Shown here in pieces: positions 1-6,411 of a stretch of DNA of 9,315 nucleotides. Below the pieces are notes generated by a model. It ran no database searches. It had not been told where the DNA came from and saw nothing but the letters and a program-made list of their open reading frames with translations. Position numbers and translations under genes: made by a program. Origin of the DNA: Saprospiraceae bacterium UBA2365 (GTDB lineage: Bacteria; Bacteroidota; Bacteroidia; Chitinophagales; Saprospiraceae); assembly GCA_002344345.1 (NCBI GenBank), contig DDTL01000159.1, forward strand, positions 1 to 9,315, given 5' to 3'. Positions within the stretch are counted from its first letter, which is position 1. Every line of letters begins with the position of its first letter.

Positions 1-388
1 GTATCCTATTACTTTGCCAATTCACCATATCTTATTTATTTACAATTCCAATGTCATTACGAATTATCAATTTTCAATTTCTATAAAGTGAAATAAATAA
101 TATCACCCACCATTTTCGAATTCTACCAAATAATGTTATTAAATAGTCCAATTAGTGATAACATGCCGACTGAAATTCAATAGGTTAAACATATCCATAT
201 GTGATTTTTATATTAGTCCAATTATCCAACTGAAGCTTGGGGTATAAATCAATCCGGCATTAACCAAAGTATTAAATTCTGTTACAACCTTTTGGACTAA
301 ACAGAATTTCACTTTGGTATTATTCCAATGTACTATATTCAATATCACGTCGGTATTAAAGTACATTTTTATCGGGTTTTGAAAAGTA
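1..388. other. AT-rich gene-free stretch
   Basis: No open reading frame here looks like a gene on either strand; all frames are closed often. The stretch is strongly AT-rich and has several short repeated words. TAGTCCAATTA occurs at 144-154 and 214-224, its inverse TTGGACTA at 292-299, and AATGTAC (327-333) pairs with GTACATT (361-367). The strongest structure, a hairpin at 263-318, is listed separately. It may be intergenic DNA or the decayed remains of a mobile element; I cannot decide which. Confidence 0.5.
263..318. repeat. Imperfect inverted repeat / hairpin
   Basis: The left arm, 263-283, contains ACCAAAGT then AAATTCTGTT. The right arm, 300-318, contains AACAGAATTT then ACTTTGGT. The arms pair as an 8-bp and a 10-bp stem separated by a 3x1 internal loop, with a 16-nt terminal loop. 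No T-tract follows on either strand, so it does not look like an intrinsic terminator. It could be an operator, a structured RNA or a mobile-element remnant. Confidence 0.4.
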
Positions 389-608
389 AGTATTTTTCGG
401 AGCAGACTCAGGAATGGAATCTGCGATCCATGGATCCTGAGGTATTTCGTGGCAATTTAAACTTTGGTGAGCAGACCAAATAATTTAATGGAAACCCTGA
501 AGCTTCCACCATTGTGAATTGGCAAGCTAAAGGATGAACTACTACGTGCCATCCGGACAAAAAAACTACCCCAAAAAGTTCTTTAACCTTCAACCAGGTT
601 ATTTTTTA
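389..608. repeat. 220-bp dispersed repeat, copy 1
   Basis: This segment matches 3879-4098 in the same orientation at a constant offset of 3490, with about 9 mismatches and no indels. Positions 471-597 are identical to 3961-4087 (127 bp). On the minus strand it holds a reading frame of 61 codons (408-593) that starts at TTG and begins with residues VKELFGVVFLSGWH; copy 2 has the same frame, longer at its end. Six codons differ between the copies and five of these change the amino acid, so protein-level constraint is not obvious in the C-terminal half. I do not recognise the peptide. The unit may be a non-autonomous mobile element, a fragment of a larger repeat family, or a real small gene. Confidence 0.75.
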
Positions 609-628
609 ATTTAAGAAAAAGGGTCGGG

Positions 629-649
629 AAAAAACAAGTTTTGTTTTTT
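629..649 (-). terminator. A/T hairpin, possible terminator of the lipoprotein transcript
   Basis: AAAAAACAA (629-637) and TTGTTTTTT (641-649) form a perfect 9-bp inverted repeat with a 3-nt loop. Read on the minus strand it lies 27 nt beyond the stop of the possible small ORF and ends in a T-run. The stem is almost all A/T, which is weak for an intrinsic terminator, so the assignment rests mainly on position. Confidence 0.3.
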
Positions 650-675
650 GAAGATGGCGCTGTCAATCATTTAGT

Positions 676-816
676 TTACTGGTCATCCAAAAATCTTTTT
701 TGCATCTTTCTTATGGTCAATAATGATTCCTGATCATGAATCCATTCAGAGATTTTCTTTGACCCTTTCATCCATACAGCAAATTGAAATCCGGCTGATT
801 TTCGCTTATATTTCAC
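676..816 (-). CDS. Possible 46-aa protein coupled to the lipoprotein gene
   Basis: A short reading frame opens with GTG at 816-814 and ends with TAA at 678-676. Its GTG overlaps the TGA of the upstream lipoprotein gene as GTGA, a typical translational-coupling arrangement. The predicted peptide is basic and soluble, contains the segments SAGFQFAVWMKG and ISEWIHDQESLL, and ends in RFLDDQ. It has no signal peptide or membrane segment and I recognise no family. Its composition is plausible for a protein, but the frame is short and could be open by chance or be the tail of a decayed gene. The frame also stays open for some codons upstream inside the lipoprotein gene. Confidence 0.3.
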   Translation of the reverse strand: MKYKRKSAGFQFAVWMKGSKKISEWIHDQESLLTIRKMQKRFLDDQ

Positions 817-1631
817 TTGTTTTTTGCAATTCTGAACCCAAAACCGTCATTTCTTGTATCGCGTGGTGATTGATATCTCACTTCAGGCATGTGAATTCCA
901 TATTTTAAAGGATTTCCGTGAGCATCCCGGGTGTTGTAAAACCAGCTGACACCTTTTGAAATTTTATATAACCCATCCGGAGGACCCTGAGGATTTTTAA
1001 GACTTACCATACTGTCTTTTTCAGGATTGTACCAATCATTAACCCATTCACTCACATTTCCAGTCATATCATGTATGCCCAGCTCATTTGGTTTTAAAAG
1101 GCCTGTCGCATGAAAAGTACTGTCGGAGTTCTCATGAACCCATCCGATTTCAGTTTGATCATTGCTTCCGCTATAACGGTAACCTTTGGTTTTCTTTCCT
1201 CCCTTGGCCGCATATTCCCATTCTGCCTCGGTCGGCAATCTTCCGCCTGCCCATTTTGCAAATTCATTGGCTTCATCCCAGGTAGCAAGCATGGGATTTT
1301 CGTCTATCCATTGGTAATACACTTTTTTCCCGTGGGCATTTTCTATAGGCGGATCAGGCATGTTCCTGCCCGTTTTTTCACAAAATTCTCTGAACTGTTT
1401 TACGGTTATTTCACATTTGCTGATGTAAAAATCGCTGATTTCTACCATGCGGTTCGGACTGGTAAAACCGGTAATGGTGTCACCTTTAGGACTGATAATT
1501 ATTTGGTTTTTTCCTTGTTCAAAAGTTCCACCTGCTACAAAGACCCAATCCATTTCAATTGTCCCGGGATGTTGTTTGCATGAGATGAATAAAAGCAATC
1601 CAAAAAGAATGGTGATAGATTTTTTGATCAT
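813..1631 (-). CDS. SUMF1/FGE-like lipoprotein
   Basis: The protein (272 aa) belongs to the formylglycine-generating-enzyme-like fold family (FGE-sulfatase domain). Residues 1-17 form a lipoprotein signal ending in FISC, so Cys18 is the likely lipid anchor and the protein should sit in the cell envelope. Family signatures follow in order: VAGGTFEQG (32-40), an EITVKQFREFC segment (74-84), GGRLPTEAEWEYAAKGG (129-145), GIHDMTGNVSEWVNDWY (185-201), KGVSW (226-230) and GFGFRI (263-268). The paired catalytic cysteines of true FGE, expected after the GxSW segment, are absent, so sulfatase activation is unlikely. Many Bacteroidota lipoproteins with this fold, such as the GldJ/GldK relatives, have structural roles, but this one is short and cannot be assigned to gliding. 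The frame is open 15 codons upstream to 1676. The start at 1631 is preferred because the signal peptide begins there and a TATCTTTG element lies within the longer version. Confidence 0.85.
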   Translation of the reverse strand: MIKKSITILFGLLLFISCKQHPGTIEMDWVFVAGGTFEQGKNQIIISPKGDTITGFTSPNRMVEISDFYISKCEITVKQFREFCEKTGRNMPDPPIENAHGKKVYYQWIDENPMLATWDEANEFAKWAGGRLPTEAEWEYAAKGGKKTKGYRYSGSNDQTEIGWVHENSDSTFHATGLLKPNELGIHDMTGNVSEWVNDWYNPEKDSMVSLKNPQGPPDGLYKISKGVSWFYNTRDAHGNPLKYGIHMPEVRYQSPRDTRNDGFGFRIAKNK

Positions 1632-1659
1632 TATTTTACTTTGATGTTTTTTGCGGAGC

Positions 1660-1667
1660 CAAAGATA
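1660..1667 (-). promoter_or_regulatory. Candidate Bacteroidota -7 box for the lipoprotein gene
   Basis: On the minus strand the bases read TATCTTTG, a full match to the TAnnTTTG -7 consensus, 28 nt upstream of the ATG at 1631. No TTG or TTTG is seen at the expected distance of about 19 nt further upstream, so the call depends on one half of the promoter. Confidence 0.4.
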
Positions 1668-1737
1668 AGTATTCACAGTCTTATCATTTTTTATTTATAG
1701 CAAGTCAGGCTGATTAAAATGCAGCAAATGTTCCATA

Positions 1738-1760
1738 TTTTGACATTTATGTTGTCAAAA
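1738..1760. repeat. Short inverted repeat between the regulator and lipoprotein genes
   Basis: TTTTGACA (1738-1745) and TGTCAAAA (1753-1760) form a perfect 8-bp inverted repeat with a 7-nt loop, extendable with ATA/TAT across a 2-nt bulge. It lies about 100 nt upstream of the lipoprotein start and 95 nt past the end of the AraC-type gene. It has no clear T-tract after the stem on the minus strand. It could be an operator or a weak transcription end. Confidence 0.35.
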
Positions 1761-1802
1761 AATATAGCATACACACTGATTTTCTCTAAAAACCAGGGAT
1801 CC

Positions 1803-1820
1803 TCCGGATTCAAGTCCGGA
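1803..1820 (-). terminator. Hairpin downstream of the AraC-type gene
   Basis: TCCGGA occurs at 1803-1808 and 1815-1820 with a 6-nt spacer, giving a GC-rich hairpin 36 nt beyond the stop of the regulator on the minus strand. A run of five T follows only about 10 nt after the stem, so it is at best a weak intrinsic terminator for the two-gene operon upstream. Confidence 0.3.
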
Positions 1821-1855
1821 TTTACTATCCATTGATATTACCGGGATGTAAGATT

Positions 1856-2728
1856 TCATTCGATCGGAATGTATATTTCTGTCAACAGATTTTCCGGTTT
1901 TGTTTGAGGTAAAAAATTAAGGTATTTTTCAAAAGTGGGCAAGTCGCGTAATGTGTGATCCGTTTTTATAATCCAGTCTTTGTAAATGTATTCATAAATA
2001 TCCCAAAGTTGTTCATACGGTCCTTTGTATCGGAAGACCATACATTTTTCACCTTTTATCGTTTTAAACTTTATCCTGCCTTCTTCCTTTAAATCCTTTT
2101 TTGTGGCAATGCATACATCCGAAGAACAGAGTGCCGGATCCACTATATCGGGATCATCATAATATATGGCAAAAAACCCGGGTCGCCACCCGGACAATTT
2201 ATTTCTCTTTGAGAATTCCTCCAATTCATCCCATGCCTTTTGAACCTCATCAGACCCATATTTCCCTATAACATGGATGTAACAAACTTTTTTATCGGGC
2301 AATGTGATGATTTTTGGTTTTAGTTGGACGATGATCTTCCTTTCACTGTTCATCCGGTAGTCAATATGTGTATTCAATACAAGTGACTGGTCATTCCTGC
2401 ATTCAATAGGTGAAATGCCAAATTCTTTGCTGAAAGCTTTTGAAAAAGAAGAAAGATCAGCATATCCGATATTTCCGGCTATAACAGACAGTGGCTCGCT
2501 GCTGTATTTTAATAAACTGACGGCAGTTTCAAGGCGAACCCTGTTGATATATTCACCCAAAGGTTCATCCAGGAAAGCCCGCATGATCCTGTGAAAATGA
2601 TAGAAGGAAATATGAAACCGTTCAGCCAGATATCTGATATTTAAATCTGAACCGATGTTATTGTTGATGTATTGCAGGACTTCGCTTGCTTTCTGATGAT
2701 AGTAACTGATGGTTTTTTCCTGTATCAT
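1856..2728 (-). CDS. AraC-family regulator with GyrI-like effector-binding domain
   Basis: This 290-aa protein has an N-terminal AraC-type DNA-binding domain with two helix-turn-helix units (about residues 29-52, around LAERFHISFYHFHRIMRAF, and 79-107, around IAGNIGYADLSSFSKAF). A GyrI-like/effector-binding domain follows from about 136 to the end (KVCYIHVIGKYG, KCMVFRYKGPYEQLW, terminal EIYIPIE). This architecture resembles Rob-type regulators, whose C-terminal domain binds small hydrophobic or cationic molecules; the ligand here is unknown. The start at 2728 is chosen because its ATG overlaps the upstream gene's TGA as ATGA. The frame continues ten codons further to 2758, which would give a 34-nt overlap. 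It probably senses a compound handled by, or stress felt through, the redox protein encoded before it, and may control its own operon. Confidence 0.88.
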   Translation of the reverse strand: MIQEKTISYYHQKASEVLQYINNNIGSDLNIRYLAERFHISFYHFHRIMRAFLDEPLGEYINRVRLETAVSLLKYSSEPLSVIAGNIGYADLSSFSKAFSKEFGISPIECRNDQSLVLNTHIDYRMNSERKIIVQLKPKIITLPDKKVCYIHVIGKYGSDEVQKAWDELEEFSKRNKLSGWRPGFFAIYYDDPDIVDPALCSSDVCIATKKDLKEEGRIKFKTIKGEKCMVFRYKGPYEQLWDIYEYIYKDWIIKTDHTLRDLPTFEKYLNFLPQTKPENLLTEIYIPIE

Positions 2729-3756
2729 TCTTTTAGCGCTTTGTATCGCCGACCCCAAAATTTAAACCTCGTTAATGAAGTGTAAACCATTAGCCGTTCA
2801 AATATTCGAAATCTGAGCAGAAAATGTATGAGTCTGTACCAAAGCGCCAAAATAACTAAAAAAAGAGCCGATTCAGCCAAAAAATGTAAAAAAGAATGCT
2901 CTATATTAAAGAATGTCAATTCAAAAAAGTGGAAGAATAAGTCAGATAAAACCATTGAAAAGAGTATGCTGTAGGCAACGATAAAACCATGCCCGGTTTC
3001 GATGGCTTTTCCCGGACAATGACTCATGCACTTCATGCAACTTTCACAATTGAATGTCCAGTATGGTCTGTTATCTATTTTGATGATCGCTTTTACTGGA
3101 CATGACTTAATGCACACATCGCAATGATCACAATCGGCTGATGCATAATAAGTTTTGGAAAAAAGAAAACGACCCGCAAAATAATACATAACTGCAATTG
3201 GAAACAAAATCAGGTCGTGGATCTCCAGCAGCGCTTTAAAATGTGTTTTTCCGGATAGGATTTTTAAGCTGAATTTCCTTACTTTTTCTTTAATTTTTTC
3301 ATGCATAAATTTTATGGTACGTTGGTTCAGGCCTGGGTGAACTGATATCCAGTTGGATGGCAGATCAACGGGATAAAATGCTCTGATGGTATAACCTTTG
3401 AGCATCAGGAAAAGGGAAGTGATATAAAATGCAATGCCTGTAATGCCGGGTGTGATCCATTGGCCGACCAACATACCTGCGCGTGTGTTCATCAATACTA
3501 CCGGGTTGTTTCCTTTTGGAAAACGCATGATAAAATGAAGCATGATCGGCGGATAGTTGAATCCATGTATGGGTGATGTAAAAACAATCAGATTGCCAGG
3601 CTTTGGTTTTTCAATTTGAATGCGGTCGATCCGGCTTATGTTGGTCAACTGGCAATCTATATTTTTTTCTGCGGCAACCTGTGAAAACCATTTAGCCACA
3701 TTTCTGGAATTGCCTGTTCCGGAAAAATAATATATTTGAACACCTTTGATTTCCAT
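2725..3756 (-). CDS. EFR1-type flavodoxin / 2x[4Fe-4S] ferredoxin membrane protein
   Basis: This 343-aa protein combines an N-terminal flavodoxin-like domain with a bacterial ferredoxin domain. The segment YYFSGTGNSRNVAKWF (9-24) is the FMN phosphate-binding loop. Hydrophobic segments near 103-120 and 180-198 precede two cluster motifs: Cys209, 212, 215, 219-Pro and Cys237, 240, 243, 247-Pro. Each is the CxxCxxCxxxCP pattern of a [4Fe-4S] cluster and none of the eight cysteines is missing. After them come two strongly hydrophobic stretches (about 257-275 and 288-313), so the protein is probably anchored in the inner membrane with its redox domains in the cytoplasm. The family is seen as an electron-transfer protein of unknown partner. 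It is the first gene of an operon with the AraC/GyrI-like regulator, overlapping it by 4 nt. A substrate or redox partner cannot be inferred from this window. Confidence 0.88.
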   Translation of the reverse strand: MEIKGVQIYYFSGTGNSRNVAKWFSQVAAEKNIDCQLTNISRIDRIQIEKPKPGNLIVFTSPIHGFNYPPIMLHFIMRFPKGNNPVVLMNTRAGMLVGQWITPGITGIAFYITSLFLMLKGYTIRAFYPVDLPSNWISVHPGLNQRTIKFMHEKIKEKVRKFSLKILSGKTHFKALLEIHDLILFPIAVMYYFAGRFLFSKTYYASADCDHCDVCIKSCPVKAIIKIDNRPYWTFNCESCMKCMSHCPGKAIETGHGFIVAYSILFSMVLSDLFFHFFELTFFNIEHSFLHFLAESALFLVILALWYRLIHFLLRFRIFERLMVYTSLTRFKFWGRRYKALKE

Positions 3757-3766
3757 GTTTTTTTGA

Positions 3767-3774
3767 CAAAAATA
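3767..3774 (-). promoter_or_regulatory. Weak candidate -7 box for the flavodoxin-regulator operon
   Basis: The minus strand reads TATTTTTG, matching TAnnTTTG, 10 nt upstream of the ATG at 3756. That would leave an almost leaderless transcript. The nearest TTTG lies 27 nt further upstream, longer than the usual spacing of about 19, so this is a low-confidence match in AT-rich DNA. Confidence 0.22.
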
Positions 3775-3852
3775 AAGTGTTTCTATCGTACCTTACTTTT
3801 CCAAACTTGCTAAAATCATTTTAATGGAATGATTCATCATTCGGTTCAGACC

Positions 3853-3898
3853 TTACTTTTCGGAGTAGATCAAAATAAAGTATTTTTCGGAGCAGACT
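3853..3898. repeat. Short tandem motif at the edge of repeat copy 2
   Basis: TTACTTTTCGGAGTAGAT (3853-3870) and GTATTTTTCGGAGCAGACT (3880-3898) are two diverged copies of one motif, 27 bp apart. Only the second has a counterpart at repeat copy 1 (390-408). The extra motif may mark the true boundary of the element or an earlier tandem structure. Confidence 0.4.
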
Positions 3899-4098
3899 CG
3901 GGAATGGAATCTGTGATCCATGGATCCGGAGGTATTTTGTGGCAATTTATCCCTTGGTGTGCAGACCAAATAATTTAATGGAAACCCTGAAGCTTCCACC
4001 ATTGTGAATTGGCAAGCTAAAGGATGAACTACTACGTGCCATCCGGACAAAAAAACTACCCCAAAAAGTTCTTTAACCTTCAACCAGATTATTTTTTT
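3879..4098. repeat. 220-bp dispersed repeat, copy 2
   Basis: This is the direct-orientation partner of 389-608. Its minus-strand reading frame (3853-4083, TTG start at 4083) runs 76 codons: a single base change (position 3900 versus 410) turns the stop of copy 1 into Arg and the frame continues to 3853. The element ends 48 nt beyond the stop of fhs, so it sits at a 3' end. No terminal inverted repeat or target duplication is evident. Confidence 0.75.
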
Positions 4099-4145
4099 TA
4101 GCAGATTTTGTTTTGTGAATTAAAAATGGTTGCTTCAAGTCTGGA

Positions 4146-5816
4146 TCAGAACAACCCGCTTATATTCCCTTCATTATCAATGTCGATGTTCTCGGCAGAT
4201 GGTATCCCGGGCAATCCCGGCATCCGGCTGATCGTACCTGCGATCGGTATGATAAATCCCGCGCCGGCAGCGATCTCAAATTCGCGGATCTTTACGGTAA
4301 AATCCCTTGGACGATTTTTTTTGTTGGGATCATCAGACAGTGAATTCTGTGTTTTGGCAATGCAAACCGGCAATTTTCCAAAACCATTCATGTCGAAGAT
4401 CTCCATCTGTTTTCTGGCTTCGATGGTGTACTCCACATTTTTGGCTCCATATAATTTGGTAGCAATTGTCCGGATCTTCTCTTCTATGGTGGAGTCAAAA
4501 TCATAAAGCGGCTCGAAACAACTGTCACATTTTTCAGCTTCATGGCGAACCAGTTGCGCGAGTTCAACAGCGCCTTCTGAACCTTTTTCCCAGGCTTCTG
4601 AAACCGCCACCTTTACGCCCAATTCAGCGCATCTTTCCCTGACGATATCAATTTCTTCCTGTGTGTCGCTGACAAATTTGTTGATAGCAACTACCGGACT
4701 CAGACTGAAAAAACGGATATTCTCAATGTGTTTTTCAAGATTTTGAAGGCCGGTCCTGACTGCTTCCACATTGGGTTCTTTTAGATTGGCCAATTTGATC
4801 CCGCCATGGTATTTCAAAGCCCTGATCGTAGCCACGATGACTGCCGCATTCGGTGTCAGACCGCCATATTGACACTTGATGTCCAGAAATTTCTCCGCGC
4901 CCAGTTCTGACGCAAAACCTGCTTCGGTCACCACATAATCTGACAGTGTCAATCCCATTTTGGTAGCGATCAGGGTATTGGTTCCCTGTGCAATATTTGC
5001 AAAGGGACCTCCGTGGATGATCGCAGGATTTCCTTCGATCGTCTGAACCAGGTTTGGCATTATGGCATATTTAAGCAAAGCTGTCATAGCGCCCTGAGCA
5101 TTAAAATCCCGTGCAAAAACAGGCTTTTGATCATATGTATATCCGATAAGAATATTTCCCAGTTTGATTTTAAGATCATCGATGCTTGTGGCAAGACACA
5201 AGGCTGCCATTACTTCCGAAGCAGCCGTGATGTCAAAACCAGACTGTCGGGGCACGCCTTGTTTTGTGCCGCCTAAGCCGATGACCATTTCCCGCAACGA
5301 CCGGTCATTCATATCCATAACTCTTTTCCATACGATCTTCCTTGGATCGATATTGAGTGTATTATTTTTGCTTTGTAAATGGTTATCAATCAATGCACTC
5401 AACAAATTGTGCGCTTTTTCAACTGCAGAAAGATCACCCGTAAAATGCAGGTTGATATCTTCCATCGGAAGTACCTGAGCTCTTCCACCACCTGCTGCTC
5501 CACCTTTGATACCGAAAACGGGACCAAGTGAAGGTTCACGCAGGACGACCACCGTTTTTACTCCGATCCGGTTTAGGCCTTCTGACAATCCGATGGACAT
5601 GGTGGTTTTTCCTTCACCGGAAGGAGTCGGCGTCAACGCGGTAACTAAAATCAGTTTTTTATCTTTTATTTTTTCATCATCTATCAGCTTAAGCGGTAGC
5701 TTACTGATATAATTTCCATAAAGCAGTAGATCTTCGCGGGCAATTCCCAATTGGTCGCTGATCTCCCAAATCACTTTCATTTGGGTGGCTTTGGCTATTT
5801 CAAGATCTGACATCAT
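4146..5816 (-). CDS. fhs: Formate-tetrahydrofolate ligase
   Basis: The enzyme (10-formyl-THF synthetase) uses ATP to join formate to tetrahydrofolate in the cytoplasm, feeding one-carbon units into purine and formyl-methionine synthesis. The 556-aa length is normal for the family. The ATP-binding segment TPTPSGEGKTT (62-72) is intact. So are EPSLGPVFGIKGGAAGGGRA (94-113) with the following LPMEDINLHFTGD, the GNPAIIHGGPFANIAQG segment, and the conserved C-terminus with PGLPGIPSAENID ending in GLF. The frame is open to an ATG at 5927, but family proteins begin near MSDLEIAKA, and a -7-like element lies inside the extension. The start is therefore placed at the ATG pair 5816/5813; which of the two is used is unclear. 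No other folate gene is adjacent. It is divergent from phrB across a 595-bp gap. Confidence 0.96.
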   Translation of the reverse strand: MMSDLEIAKATQMKVIWEISDQLGIAREDLLLYGNYISKLPLKLIDDEKIKDKKLILVTALTPTPSGEGKTTMSIGLSEGLNRIGVKTVVVLREPSLGPVFGIKGGAAGGGRAQVLPMEDINLHFTGDLSAVEKAHNLLSALIDNHLQSKNNTLNIDPRKIVWKRVMDMNDRSLREMVIGLGGTKQGVPRQSGFDITAASEVMAALCLATSIDDLKIKLGNILIGYTYDQKPVFARDFNAQGAMTALLKYAIMPNLVQTIEGNPAIIHGGPFANIAQGTNTLIATKMGLTLSDYVVTEAGFASELGAEKFLDIKCQYGGLTPNAAVIVATIRALKYHGGIKLANLKEPNVEAVRTGLQNLEKHIENIRFFSLSPVVAINKFVSDTQEEIDIVRERCAELGVKVAVSEAWEKGSEGAVELAQLVRHEAEKCDSCFEPLYDFDSTIEEKIRTIATKLYGAKNVEYTIEARKQMEIFDMNGFGKLPVCIAKTQNSLSDDPNKKNRPRDFTVKIREFEIAAGAGFIIPIAGTISRMPGLPGIPSAENIDIDNEGNISGLF

Positions 5817-5822
5817 ATTTAA

Positions 5823-5838
5823 TATTTTTGCAAAAATA
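5823..5838 (-). promoter_or_regulatory. 16-bp perfect palindrome with -7 box upstream of fhs
   Basis: TATTTTTGCAAAAATA is a perfect palindrome ending 6 nt before the ATG at 5816. On the minus strand its first half reads TATTTTTG, a TAnnTTTG -7 match, and a TTTG (5862-5865) lies 23 nt upstream, slightly beyond normal spacing. It could be a promoter overlapped by an operator for a dimeric regulator, though such A/T palindromes also arise by chance. Confidence 0.35.
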
Positions 5839-5946
5839 CAGCAGTTGTGGCTAAGATGTGCCAAAATGATGCAATTCATAGCCTGAAATGGCCATTCTTC
5901 CTGTTTCAGATAGCTGATATCGATCATTACCTAAGCTGGACGAGAC

Positions 5947-6174
5947 AGAACCAAAGAGGAAAATGATTTAAGAACCCCGAGCCGCTTCGCTACGGGGTTC
6001 AACCCCGTTGGATATATATCCTACGGGGTTCAACCCCGATGGATTTACATCCTACGGGGTTCAACCCCGATGGATTTACATCCTACGGGGTAAATATTCT
6101 GTGTGGCATTATTTCTAAGATCAAAATTCGTCAAAGTTCTGCCAAATATGCACGAATTCAATTTTTAAGACACT
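5947..6174. repeat. Interspersed repeat element, left copy, with expanded 31-bp tandem units
   Basis: Three blocks match the right-hand element (9176-9312) in the same order on the opposite strand: 24 nt (5947-5970), 31 nt (6071-6101) and 27 nt (6148-6174), all identical. Between the first two blocks the left copy holds tandem 31-bp units and so is about 91 bp longer. The hairpin at 5973-5999 pairs AACCCCG-AGC with GCT-A-CGGGGTT across a 6-nt loop. The element occupies the spacer between divergent fhs and phrB, but nothing ties it to either gene. Confidence 0.75.
5989..6091. repeat. 31-bp tandem repeat with GC-rich palindrome
   Basis: Units begin at 5989, 6020, 6051 and 6082, exactly 31 bp apart; the second and third (6020-6050, 6051-6081) are identical, the first has a few changes, and the fourth is cut after about 10 bp. 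Each full unit contains ACGGGGTT-C-AACCCCG, an almost perfect palindrome able to form a hairpin in RNA or single-stranded DNA, followed by an AT-rich spacer with GGATTTACAT. This is REP-like in organisation. The spacers are repeated along with the palindromes, so it is not a CRISPR array. Confidence 0.85.
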
Positions 6175-6411
6175 TAATAATATAGGCTGTTAATAGTGTG
6201 GATTTGTTAAGTATCAGCGTTCAATAATGAATTGAAAAATAGGAAAATTGAGTTCGTTCCCGGACAAAAAAAAACTGAGTAACCTGTCGGATATACAAAA
6301 AAGTTGAAATATCCTGCCCGGTTTTGGGCATTGTAAACAAAAAACCGGAAAATTGCATTTAATAGCAAGACTGATTAATTTGAGTTTGTGAGACATAAAA
6401 TAAATCCCGAT
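6175..6411. other. Gene-free leader region of phrB
   Basis: No supportable gene lies in this AT-rich stretch. A short stem GCCC-loop-GGGC is present near 6317-6330 without a T-tract. Near-matches to the -7 box (TTAATTTG at 6375-6382 and TGAGTTTG at 6381-6388, each with one mismatch to TAnnTTTG) could mark the phrB promoter, but neither has a convincing upstream TTG. Confidence 0.35.

Noticed and set aside
408..593. Annotating the 61-codon frame of repeat copy 1 as a separate gene
   Set aside because: It uses a TTG start, lies entirely in the repeat, and differs from copy 2 mainly by amino-acid-changing substitutions, so it is described under the repeat.
1088..1644. Open frames of 64-157 codons, on both strands, inside the lipoprotein gene
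   Set aside because: They have no family signature and lie wholly in alternative frames of a well-supported gene.
4108..5712. Plus-strand reading frames of 68-132 codons across the fhs region
   Set aside because: They are antisense shadows of fhs, whose motifs are continuous across the region.
5817..5927. N-terminal extension of fhs by 37 codons
   Set aside because: Family members start near the ATG at 5816/5813, and the extension contains a -7-like element and palindrome, as expected for a promoter region.
5993..6008. tRNA T-arm, because of the GGGGTTCAACCCC sequence
   Set aside because: The loop is too short for a T-arm, it recurs every 31 bp, and no acceptor, D or anticodon arm can be formed around it.
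5989..6091. CRISPR array
   Set aside because: The whole 31-bp unit is repeated including its AT-rich part, there are no unique spacers, and no cas gene is present.
6317..6330. Intrinsic terminator in the phrB leader
   Set aside because: The stem is only 4 bp and no T-tract follows on either strand.
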